Source: Sorghum bicolor (lineage: Eukaryota > Streptophyta > Magnoliopsida > Poales > Poaceae). Taken from it: a stretch of 64,000 nucleotides of DNA. The number at the start of each line of letters is the position of its first letter. The first letter of the stretch is position 1. The notes below the pieces were generated by a model. It worked only from the letters and a program-made list of their open reading frames with translations, searched no databases and was not told the DNA's origin. The DNA is taken from contig NC_012870.2 of NCBI RefSeq assembly GCF_000003195.3, positions 310,001-374,000 of the forward strand, in the 5' to 3' direction. The translations under genes were made by a program, and so were the position numbers. Below are positions 30,792 through 40,889 of this stretch, in pieces.

Positions 30792-33397
30792 TGTAACACC
30801 CTAAATTTTGTTCTTTTAGAAATAGATGAAAAAAATGATTTAATTTTGTATTTCGTGCTCATGAAAACATAGGAAAATAATATTTTTCATTTAATTAAAA
30901 TTTATCATAGGGTGTAGCAACTTGTTGAGCATTCATATTGGAGCATTTATTCTCTTTGTGCTGTGTGATTTTGGGGAAAGTCAAAATATTTTCAAACTGA
31001 TCTTTAGAATTGTTTTGAAAAGGCTTTAAAAGAAAAAAAAACAAAAGAAGGAACAAATCCTTTTCCTCTCTCCGGTTTCGGCCTGGAAGGCCCAGCAGCA
31101 ATGCGCCCCGTCCCCTCTCCCTTCCCCCCCCCCCCGGCCCAAACGCGCAACCGGCCCATTCTTTCCCCCCAGCCCAGCCCCGCGCCTCTCCCTTCTCTTT
31201 TTCTCTCTGTCACTGATCAATCGGGCCCGCACGTCAGCGACCCACCGTCCCTTCCTTCTTCTACCTTGAGCCGGCAGCAAACCGGACTCCATCCCGGTTG
31301 CCAAATCCCGACCTTCCCGGGATTTACTTGCTCTGGAGCCAAACCGTGCACCCTATAAGACCTGCGCAACCTCCTCTACATATTTCCTTCGCTTGAACGC
31401 GTACTCGAGAAGCCCTAGTGACCTCTATCACCAATTTTCGGATCTCGCCGAAGCCCTCTCTTGCCGCCGCCGTGAAGCTTCTTGACCGCCGCAGTGTTGA
31501 CAAATTCAAGCCCTTGTCGAGCTTCGCGTCGGGGTAACGAAGTTTCGGAGCCGCTTATCTTCTTTTTCTTCTGCTTGGGGTGCTCGCTAACTCGGCCATG
31601 GCTTGCAGGAACACCGCCGCCCGCCACCCTGCGTGGTCTCATCTCTCCGGACTGTCCCCGCCCTCTATCTTGGTCTTGGTGAGTTCGCAACGCTCTTCTC
31701 TTGCTCCCAGCGTTTTTCCCATTGAAAACCGTGGCTCCTAGCGCTTTCTCACCCGACTCCGGCGATGTTCCGGCCGAAATCCGGCCATGGCGCCACCGGC
31801 CAGAGCTCTGTAGCCGGCCAGCATCTCCTCTTCCCTCCGTGGATTGATCCTGAGCCGTTCGATCTAAAACCAAGGCACCAGATTAGAACATACCCCTTCG
31901 CGGCTATTTTGCTAAAGAGTCCCTGGACTTTTCCAGGAATCAACCCGCGGTCCATGACGTAATCTCAGCTTTACGCTTTTCAGTTTGGAAAACATATTTT
32001 CGTCGATTTGAATCAAATTACGCCTTCCTGTATTTACAAGTTTGCCACTGAAACAGTTTTAGCCATAAAATCTTTGTTTTAAATCCGTTTTGACCCATTC
32101 AAATCGCGTTAGGTTCATATTAATGAGCTCTATGTGTTAGGAAAATTATATACTCAGTTTGAAACCTTTTAGTTTCGTAACCCTAATTAATTAATTAATT
32201 ATTTCTCTATATAAAATCTTAGAAAATTCATATCTTCTCCGTTTCAACCCCGATTTTCGCGATCTTTACGTCCATGAAATCGTAGCGATGCGTAGAATCT
32301 TTTTATAAACTTTTCATACTGTTTTTTATATGTTTGGTGTACTGTTCTAATTGTAGCTTTGTTTGCTCGTGTATGTTTTCTCCGATTGTTTGTGTGATCG
32401 ATGATCGAGTTTAGACGGGGAGCCGTTTCGGTGATCAAGATCAAAGCTTTGGCAACAAGTGAGACCAGCAGAACCAAAAGGATTAGCAAGATCATTGGAT
32501 CGAGGCAAGTATAGCATTTGGATTCTATTTCTGTGACCATGATCCTGTGGCTAGATTAATGATAAAGTAATAAACGATGAAAAAATGACTTATTAGCAAC
32601 TTGATGATTTATCTGTACGTGATCACCCGGGACAACAGTGCAACCATGAGGGCTATAATGGCTCTGGCTTTAGTTAAGTATGAGTAACTTTTCTAGCTCG
32701 TTAGCGGTTACCCGTAGTGGCGCAATTGGGGAATAGCAGACCGTGGATTCCTGCGGGTGAATCACACGGACTGACTAATGAAACCAAGCGGCCCTAACTT
32801 GTTAGACGAACCTTTGAAAGACTTCATAGTGATCCCTGCCGACCTCCCTAGGAAGGGGGTTAAGAGACTAGCTACCTCGGGCGAAAGGGTAAATCATGAC
32901 TCATGGGTAAAGATGTGCAACCTCTGCAGAGGGTTAAAAACTAGTATACTAGCCGAGCTCACGGTCAGGAGCGGCCTTGGGGACATCTACATTAAGGGTG
33001 ATGATTCTTGTGTGTTAAATATGCTCATTGTTTATTGTTTAATTCTTTACATTATTTATGTCACATTGATCATGAGATTGTGGGAGCTATACAATCTAGT
33101 TGCTATACTTGTGGAGTTCGACATGGACTCACTCTTGCTATTTCCCCCAAACCTCAGGAGAAGTTTAGGCTTGTGATCAACCAGTCAGTTGGATCCTGTA
33201 GAGTGGAGTTAATACCCGAAGTTGGAGTTATCTATCCGCTGTTTGCTTTTAAAGGTTATCTCTTTTATACTAAGTACGTTATATATTTATGCATTGTCTT
33301 TTGATATTACCCCTTATTTGTAGCTATATGTGAGATTTGACTTCTAAGACTCACATATGGTGCATATCTGGTTTTGTCCTTAAAATCGGGTATTACA
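30792..33397 (+). repeat. 5' LTR
   Basis: 2606 bp, TG...CA. A TATA-like CCTATAAGACC near 31353 is a candidate promoter. Short open frames inside it (for example 32778-33176) recur unchanged in the 3' LTR and show no protein-like conservation beyond that duplication. Confidence 0.95.
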
Positions 33398-33400
33398 AAG

Positions 33401-33412
33401 TGGTATCAAAGC
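33401..33412 (+). other. Primer-binding site, initiator-Met tRNA type
   Basis: TGGTATCAAAGC, three bases after the 5' LTR. It differs by one base from the consensus TGGTATCAGAGC used by many plant LTR elements for reverse-transcription priming. Confidence 0.85.
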
Positions 33413-33591
33413 AATGCTGACTGTAGGACGCAAGCCTAGTTAGAACTGGACGTTTTGGCATGCTTCTATCTTTGCTTACTTCTTGCTTTTCGCCTTGACC
33501 TTGATAGTTGCTAAAAGTTATGCTTACCTCTTGCCTAGTTCTTTTATAAAATCTTGTCTCTATTCTAAATCCTCTCTCTTTGTCTCTTTAG

Positions 33592-34353
33592 ATGGATCAT
33601 AACGAGGAGACCTTTGACAAGAAGGAACGAAAGCACCTAGATTTTCCAACCGTAAAAGCATTCGACATGGAGAAGCTTCTAGCCATGCAAACACAAGTAG
33701 TGGAAGGAATAACTCAGAATAAGAACTCTCAACAACGTATCTCAGGACCCGTGAGGAGACAAGTAGCAGAAGCTTGGAAAAATATGAGAAATCATGGAAG
33801 CGTTGGGAGTAATACATCAGGATATCAGGATCAATGCCACTGTTGTGAGCATTATGGTCTTCCTTGTCTTCGGAATATGTCATCTAAGAAGGAAGTTAAG
33901 ACAAAACCAACCTGTGTGACTAATGAGGATAAGAAGAGGAAGGCAAAAGCACTAGAGCCGAGATTGGGAAGTGATCAACACCCAAATCCCAAGATGTCAC
34001 ATGTAGCTTCAAATTCTCGTCAGGAAAACTCAAACCTTGGAGATGAACAAATTCCCCAAGCTAATCCCACTGCTCATGAGGTATGCATAGATGGGTGGAC
34101 AATTACTTATAGAGAGTTTCAACCTCGGAGGATCAAGCAATGTAGAAAGAAATCTAACCAGGCAAAGATAAACCATCAGAGTATGCAAGTTGATAACACA
34201 CCGAACAACACTTCAGTGGAAAATAACATCACAGAGGAACCAGCAAAGAGAAGGTGTTATCACTGCCAACAAGAAGGACATTATATAAGCTCTTGTCCAC
34301 AAAAGAAGCAACAGATGCATCGTGAAGATAACCACACTAAGTCTAAGATATAG
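33592..34353 (+). CDS. Gag-like protein with one CCHC zinc knuckle (253 aa)
   Basis: Open from ATG 33592, about 190 bp after the primer-binding site, to TAG 34353. Near the C-terminus is a zinc knuckle CYHCQQEGHYISSC with C-X2-C-X4-H-X4-C spacing, preceded by basic residues (PAKRR), as in retrotransposon Gag nucleocapsid regions. A second Cys pair, CHCCEHYGLPC, lies near residues 83-93. The rest is hydrophilic and Lys/Asn/Gln-rich. I see no clear Retrotrans_gag capsid domain, so much of a normal Gag is missing or highly diverged. It is shorter than typical gypsy Gag proteins. Its role would be RNA binding or packaging of the element transcript, possibly into particles made by a partner element; this is inferred. 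Confidence 0.75.
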   Translation: MDHNEETFDKKERKHLDFPTVKAFDMEKLLAMQTQVVEGITQNKNSQQRISGPVRRQVAEAWKNMRNHGSVGSNTSGYQDQCHCCEHYGLPCLRNMSSKKEVKTKPTCVTNEDKKRKAKALEPRLGSDQHPNPKMSHVASNSRQENSNLGDEQIPQANPTAHEVCIDGWTITYREFQPRRIKQCRKKSNQAKINHQSMQVDNTPNNTSVENNITEEPAKRRCYHCQQEGHYISSCPQKKQQMHREDNHTKSKI

Positions 34354-34836
34354 GTGTCCGTGTCCCCTGGTGTAATAAAAACGCTAGTAGCGAAAGTTGA
34401 GTTTGTGTGCCTTGTGAACCTTTAATGCTTAATTGCTTGTTATTATGTTTATGTTTGATTTGGATCTTTGTAATGAGTGTAATGATTTTGTGAAGTTCTT
34501 CACAATTTCATTTAGTTTATAGAACTAAGGCATAAGGAGTAATGACATAAGTAGTTGGGTTTGGTTATATCCTGTTTCTATCCCTTGCTGTTTTCTAGAG
34601 CAGTCTGCAATAATTCTGGTGTATCTAAAGGTCCGATCGTGCAAAGTTTCTCAAATTTTTCTGGGAACAAATAGACTCCAAGATCTTTCTCTGACCACAA
34701 GAATCACCCTCATAGCTATTATGGTTTAGAAGTTACAAAAATCACAAGATGATACAACTGTGCTGCCAAGAATCTGGATCAGTTTTGGTTGCTTACTGTT
34801 TGAGACAAACATGGCTATAGAATTTGGAACAGTGTT

Positions 34837-35280
34837 CTATAGAAAAGTTTTAGACAATTTTCTAAGATTTCCAACAGTATAAGCTGGAACTTATTTGGAT
34901 AAGTAGAACCCGAGATATAATATTTACAATTGGATGTTTCTGTTCTGTTTCGAAATCTGGACAGATCTGGTATTTCCTATTTTCAGCCACGTTAAAGACA
35001 GAATCTGGGAAAACATGTTATACGAAAGTTGTAGAGGATTTCATAAGCTTTCCAACAATATAAGGATCATCTCCAGATGTGTTAAGTAGCTCGAGATATA
35101 ATTTCTGGAAGTTACTGCACCTTTGGTGAGATATTATCAGGAAGGATATTATGTTTGGTTGTTTTACCTAAGCTTAAAGACAGAATCTAAGGAGGTCTTC
35201 TACATGAAAGTGGTAGAGAATTTCATAAGTTTTCTAACGGTATAAGCTATAACTCGGTTGGATTAACAGAATAAGAGTTA
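34837..35280 (+). repeat. Three imperfect repeats at about 180-bp period in retrotransposon interior
   Basis: The phrase AAAGTTGTAGAGGATTTCAT with TTTCCAACAATATAAG and a downstream CGAGATATA recurs in diverged form starting near 34837, 35017 and 35199. The second and third copies are also preceded by AAAGACAGAATCT. The interval 34354-35769 is otherwise non-coding and fills the place where pol would lie. Confidence 0.7.
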
Positions 35281-35769
35281 TGTCCATTTTACTACGCTGG
35301 TGTTTTTCATATCGCGAGGAAATTTCAGGATATCATCCCATTCAGGGAATATTAAAGGAGATATATGTTATTGCTGATACTCATGGATTGAGGGTTATGG
35401 TTATGAGGATCAGATGACACCAAAGATTACGAAGTTATATGTACAGTATGAGAGTGAAACAACTTAACCATGACTAAGGTACCGATAATTGGAACTTAGT
35501 GATGAAACTAACCTTGGATCAAGAGACTCAGTACAGCGAATTTAAAAGACTATATGATGTGTAGCATTTAAAAAGGTTATGAGGACTAGTCCCTAATGTC
35601 TCCCCAATCAATCTAATTTTAAGGGGGGTAGTACCTTGATATCACGGGTGATGCATTTTAAGACTAGCTTGGAGTGATAATTGTCTTTTAAGATATTCTA
35701 TGGTTATGATCATCTATCCTTGCCGTGTTACTGACGTTGGTCACTTGATGACAGGGAGTGTAGTGTCCC

Positions 35770-36477
35770 ATGAATTCGAAGCACAATATGATACCTCTTA
35801 TGGATAGGTGGGAAGAATATGATCATTTTGCCTTTGAAGAAAGATGCTATGAGTATGACAAAGCTGAGTGTTATCAAAATAATAATATTGAGGAGCAAGT
35901 TGACAATGAATCAAATCAAAATCCACAACGACGGAAGCGTAAAAGGAAAGCTCGTAAGAAGCCCGCCCCTGGAAATAAAGTACAACAAAATTATATCAAT
36001 GGAAGACTGAACAATGTGGATAGGCATAACATTCAAGGAGCCACCAAAGTGGTGGGAGGCTATATTCAAGTGGACTCAGTGCTAGTTTTTGCTCTGTTTG
36101 ACCGAAGTGCTTCGCATTCTTTTATTTCCGCTGACTTGGTAAAGACAATCGAACGGGTGAAGTGTCCGACGAGAAAGCCTTTGTTAGTTCAAACCCCAAT
36201 GGGAGAAATACAGGCAGATCAGGTTTGCTCAAATATCAATCTTGTCATAAAGAAGGAAAACTTCACTGTAAACCTCATTGTGCTAGAGTCACTCAATATT
36301 CCTTTGGTTCTTGGCAATGGATGGTTATGTGCACACAAGGCAGTGATCTATGCTACCCAGTGGAAAATATTCTTAACTGCACCATCAGGGAAAAGAATTG
36401 AGTATCAAGGTGGTCCACTCCTACCTGAGGAGGCATATCCATGCCGAGATATCATGTCTTTGAGTTGTATAAGTTGA
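35770..36477 (+). CDS. Retroviral-type aspartic protease-like remnant (235 aa)
   Basis: Open from ATG 35770 to TGA 36477. After a Lys/Arg-rich segment, the fold landmarks of the gypsy protease are present: an active-site loop region LFDRSASHSFISADL, then PLLVQTPMGEIQADQV, NLIVLESLNIPLVLGNGWLC and WKIFLTAPSGKRIEYQG. In active enzymes the loop is DTG; here it reads DRS, so only the Asp is kept. The following GNGWL corresponds to the usual GMDWL. Both changes suggest loss of proteolysis despite an open frame. No reverse transcriptase follows; the frame stops about 200 bp before the 3' LTR. Confidence 0.75.
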   Translation: MNSKHNMIPLMDRWEEYDHFAFEERCYEYDKAECYQNNNIEEQVDNESNQNPQRRKRKRKARKKPAPGNKVQQNYINGRLNNVDRHNIQGATKVVGGYIQVDSVLVFALFDRSASHSFISADLVKTIERVKCPTRKPLLVQTPMGEIQADQVCSNINLVIKKENFTVNLIVLESLNIPLVLGNGWLCAHKAVIYATQWKIFLTAPSGKRIEYQGGPLLPEEAYPCRDIMSLSCIS

Positions 36478-36679
36478 AAAGTTGGTAGTCAAGATGGACA
36501 GTGAGCAATTACGAATAATAGACATCTTATGGAAGTTTTGTTTACAAGTTGTAATCCCGAAACATAAGTGCTTGCATTTGGAATACAAGTTGTCAAGTTG
36601 AAATAATGATCAAGATCTTTTTCCTGTTTCTCTTTTGGAATCCGTGTCTCTTCCGAATCTCGAGAACGAGATTCATTTT

Positions 36680-36690
36680 AAGGGGGGTAG
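36680..36690 (+). other. Polypurine tract
   Basis: AAGGGGGGTAG immediately before the 3' LTR, preceded by an imperfect inverted pair GAATCTCGAGAACGAGATTC that is typical of this gypsy group. Confidence 0.8.
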
Positions 36691-36693
36691 ATT

Positions 36694-39302
36694 TGTAACA
36701 CCCTAAATTTTGTTCTTTTAGAAATAGATGAAAAAAATGATTTAATTTTGTATTTCGTGCTCATGAAAACATAGGAAAATAATATTTTTCATTTAATTAA
36801 AATTTATCATAGGGTGTAGCAACTTGTTGAGCATTCATATTGGAGCATTTATTCTCTTTGTGCTGTGTGATTTTGGGGAAAGTCAAAATATTTTCAAACT
36901 GATCTTTAGAATTGTTTTGAAAAGGCTTTAAAAGAAAAAAAAACAAAAGAAGGAACAAATCCTTTTCCTCTCTCCGGTTTCGGCCTGGAAGGCCCAGCAG
37001 CAATGCGCCCCGTCCCCTCTCCCTTCCCCCCCCCCCCCCCGGCCCAAACGCGCAACCGGCCCATTCTTTCCCCCCAGCCCAGCCCCGCGCCTCTCCCTTC
37101 TCTTTTTCTCTCTGTCACTGATCAATCGGGCCCGCACGTCAGCGACCCACCGTCCCTTCCTTCTTCTACCTTGAGCCGGCAGCAAACCGGACTCCATCCC
37201 GGTTGCCAAATCCCGACCTTCCCGGGATTTACTTGCTCTGGAGCCAAACCGTGCACCCTATAAGACCTGCGCAACCTCCTCTACATATTTCCTTCGCTTG
37301 AACGCGTACTCGAGAAGCCCTAGTGACCTCTATCACCAATTTTCGGATCTCGCCGAAGCCCTCTCTTGCCGCCGCCGTGAAGCTTCTTGACCGCCGCAGT
37401 GTTGACAAATTCAAGCCCTTGTCGAGCTTCGCGTCGGGGTAACGAAGTTTCGGAGCCGCTTATCTTCTTTTTCTTCTGCTTGGGGTGCTCGCTAACTCGG
37501 CCATGGCTTGCAGGAACACCGCCGCCCGCCACCCTGCGTGGTCTCATCTCTCCGGACTGTCCCCGCCCTCTATCTTGGTCTTGGTGAGTTCGCAACGCTC
37601 TTCTCTTGCTCCCAGCGTTTTTCCCATTGAAAACCGTGGCTCCTAGCGCTTTCTCACCCGACTCCGGCGATGTTCCGGCCGAAATCCGGCCATGGCGCCA
37701 CCGGCCAGAGCTCTGTAGCCGGCCAGCATCTCCTCTTCCCTCCGTGGATTGATCCTGAGCCGTTCGATCTAAAACCAAGGCACCAGATTAGAACATACCC
37801 CTTCGCGGCTATTTTGCTAAAGAGTCCCTGGACTTTTCCAGGAATCAACCCGCGGTCCATGACGTAATCTCAGCTTTACGCTTTTCAGTTTGGAAAACAT
37901 ATTTTCGTCGATTTGAATCAAATTACGCCTTCCTGTATTTACAAGTTTGCCACTGAAACAGTTTTAGCCATAAAATCTTTGTTTTAAATCCGTTTTGACC
38001 CATTCAAATCGCGTTAGGTTCATATTAATGAGCTCTATGTGTTAGGAAAATTATATACTCAGTTTGAAACCTTTTAGTTTCGTAACCCTAATTAATTAAT
38101 TAATTATTTCTCTATATAAAATCTTAGAAAATTCATATCTTCTCCGTTTCAACCCCGATTTTCGCGATCTTTACGTCCATGAAATCGTAGCGATGCGTAG
38201 AATCTTTTTATAAACTTTTCATACTGTTTTTTATATGTTTGGTGTACTGTTCTAATTGTAGCTTTGTTTGCTCGTGTATGTTTTCTCCGATTGTTTGTGT
38301 GATCGATGATCGAGTTTAGACGGGGAGCCGTTTCGGTGATCAAGATCAAAGCTTTGGCAACAAGTGAGACCAGCAGAACCAAAAGGATTAGCAAGATCAT
38401 TGGATCGAGGCAAGTATAGCATTTGGATTCTATTTCTGTGACCATGATCCTGTGGCTAGATTAATGATAAAGTAATAAACGATGAAAAAATGACTTATTA
38501 GCAACTTGATGATTTATCTGTACGTGATCACCCGGGACAACAGTGCAACCATGAGGGCTATAATGGCTCTGGCTTTAGTTAAGTATGAGTAACTTTTCTA
38601 GCTCGTTAGCGGTTACCCGTAGTGGCGCAATTGGGGAATAGCAGACCGTGGATTCCTGCGGGTGAATCACACGGACTGACTAATGAAACCAAGCGGCCCT
38701 AACTTGTTAGACGAACCTTTGAAAGACTTCATAGTGATCCCTGCCGACCTCCCTAGGAAGGGGGTTAAGAGACTAGCTACCTCGGGCGAAAGGGTAAATC
38801 ATGACTCATGGGTAAAGATGTGCAACCTCTGCAGAGGGTTAAAAACTAGTATACTAGCCGAGCTCACGGTCAGGAGCGGCCTTGGGGACATCTACATTAA
38901 GGGTGATGATTCTTGTGTGTTAAATATGCTCATTGTTTATTGTTTAATTCTTTACATTATTTATGTCACATTGATCATGAGATTGTGGGAGCTATACAAT
39001 CTAGTTGCTATACTTGTGGAGTTCGACATGGACTCACTCTTGCTATTTCCCCCAAACCTCAGGAGAAGTTTAGGCTTGTGATCAACCAGTCAGTTGGATC
39101 CTGTAGAGTGGAGTTAATACCCGAAGTTGGAGTTATCTATCCGCTGTTTGCTTTTAAAGGTTATCTCTTTTATACTAAGTACGTTATATATTTATGCATT
39201 GTCTTTTGATATTACCCCTTATTTGTAGCTATATGTGAGATTTGACTTCTAAGACTCACATATGGTGCATATCTGGTTTTGTCCTTAAAATCGGGTATTA
39301 CA
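36694..39302 (+). repeat. 3' LTR
   Basis: 2609 bp. It matches the 5' LTR in every segment compared, apart from three extra C bases in the C-run near 37026-37040. Confidence 0.95.
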
Positions 39303-39307
39303 GAGAA

Positions 39308-40889
39308 CTATGGTGAAAGTTTTTTATCTAAACTCTTATAAAATCCTCGCCTCAATCGCTAGATATGAGCATGCATTCTAAGCTTATTATCGATCTTTCT
39401 CTCCTAGCACTTGGTTTTTCTCTCTCTTAGTGTCTGGTTATCCTAACCTGGCACTCGGTTTTCGGTTTTTAGTAAGCAATTATTGAGAAAATATTAGAGA
39501 GAGACAAAAATAGTGCTCCTACTCTATTTCTTCACTTTGAATAATTAACGATTTACCAAGTGATTGTGTATTAGCTCTTGGTGGGCAGGTGAGTCAAGGT
39601 GTCATTCTCGGTGAATAGTTTCATAGTGTTGTCTGAATGAATGTAGAATGCAACGAAACATGGATGAAATAATCATGATAAATGTATAGTTTCATTCTTT
39701 TTGTTTCATAGATATATTCTATGACTCATTTAGAGTTGGAATTCTCTCCCTTCTTAGAAGCATTGTCATGTTATAAAAAATGCTTTTGTAATTAAACTCT
39801 CATTGAAATTCATTTAAAGTTGGAAACCGAGAGGTTCATCTGCATGAAACTCACATCTTCTCTCCTTTCTTAGAAGCGTTGTCATGTCATAAAAAAATGC
39901 TTTTGCAATGAGAGTCTGATTAAAATTTGCCAACTCTCATAGGCACAAGGAACAAGCAGAAGGGAGTATTGCCCGATGGGGGTTGCTTATAAACTTGATT
40001 CCAGTTATTGATTGAAGTAAAGATTGATTTGCAAATTAGCAAATGTTTAGTTTTTTGGGACAGTCTAACTAAAGTGGAGTTTATTCCTCGATCATTAGTA
40101 ACCGACACTCGGCTTTAAGAAAAAGATTAAGAAGATATTTGCTTGTTTTTTCTTGATTGAGAGAAGGTGTCGACCCTGGACAGCAAAAGGAGCTAGGACG
40201 ACGGTCCCATTCTCCACTTCACCCTCTAGCTAGCCGGTGGTAGCCGCTGCTGCATCCATCTATCACTGTCGCCACCTTCTGTCCTTCGTCCTTATTGTAC
40301 ATACAAGTCTACAACTACAACTTTCTTCTTCCTTTTTTGAACTAAAACTACATCTTTTTTTCACGGTCATATAATAAGAACAGTTTTGCTATATCTTTTT
40401 TCAAAGACCGTACCCTATAGCTAGCTGAACCTTCATCTATCTTCATCTCACCACACCACCAGCAGTCCAGTAGGCAACAGCCATGAGAGAACTCATATGT
40501 ATTCCCCTTATTTTTTTTTTAGGAGACCAAACAATCTTAATTTATCTGCAGCTAAATTGGTGTTTCACACTTGCATTACATATGGGTATATATGTGATAT
40601 GTCTCTCATTTCTATAGATGGACAATTATTATTTATCTCGAACACTCTCCAGGCATTCCAAGTGTTTAGTAGTAGTACTGTCTTAGTAGCTCTTGCTAGC
40701 TAGCTCAGAGCTTAATTAGTTAATTAGCAGTTGTGCACTGGACACTGGAGTAATATAAAATCGTTGCAACTAGTTGCCCCTTGCTTTCTTCTCCTTCTTC
40801 TTCCCCTTCCTCTTCCTGTCCCTCGTGGGGGCGGTGCTGCTGCTGCTGCTGCTTGCTTCCATCCATACTAGCAGCACACGGAGTCGAAG
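39308..40889. other. Intergenic upstream of the PSI-like gene, with a local duplication
   Basis: No gene. A segment reading CTTAGAAGC(A/G)TTGTCATGT(T/C)ATAAAA with TGCTTTTG occurs twice, near 39745-39790 and 39862-39908, with a period of about 117 bp. Similar GTTTCAT and TTGTCATATCATAAAA phrases occur near 51030-51120 and 52350, so this is probably part of a dispersed MITE-like family. The last 150 bp are pyrimidine-rich leader. Confidence 0.45.

Larger units (their letters stand above)
30792..39302 (+). mobile_element. Young non-autonomous LTR retrotransposon, 8.5 kb, Ty3/gypsy-like
   Basis: Two direct LTRs (30792-33397 and 36694-39302) both begin TGTAACACCC and end GGTATTACA. In every segment compared they are the same; the only difference noticed is the length of one C-run (12 versus 15 bases), which accounts for the whole 3-bp length difference. 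The element is flanked by a perfect 5-bp target duplication GAGAA (30787-30791 and 39303-39307). A primer-binding site TGGTATCAAAGC at 33401 matches the initiator-Met tRNA type, and a polypurine tract AAGGGGGGTAG lies at 36680. The 3.3-kb interior has a zinc-knuckle gag-like frame and a protease-like frame but no reverse transcriptase, RNase H or integrase. It must therefore have moved using enzymes supplied by another element. The LTR start and the end-of-interior wording point to the chromovirus/Tekay-like gypsy group. Confidence 0.95.

Noticed and set aside
32778..33176. 132-aa frame inside the 5' LTR, repeated at 38683-39081
   Set aside because: It is present twice only because LTRs are duplicated. 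It has no domain and lies in the non-coding part of the element.
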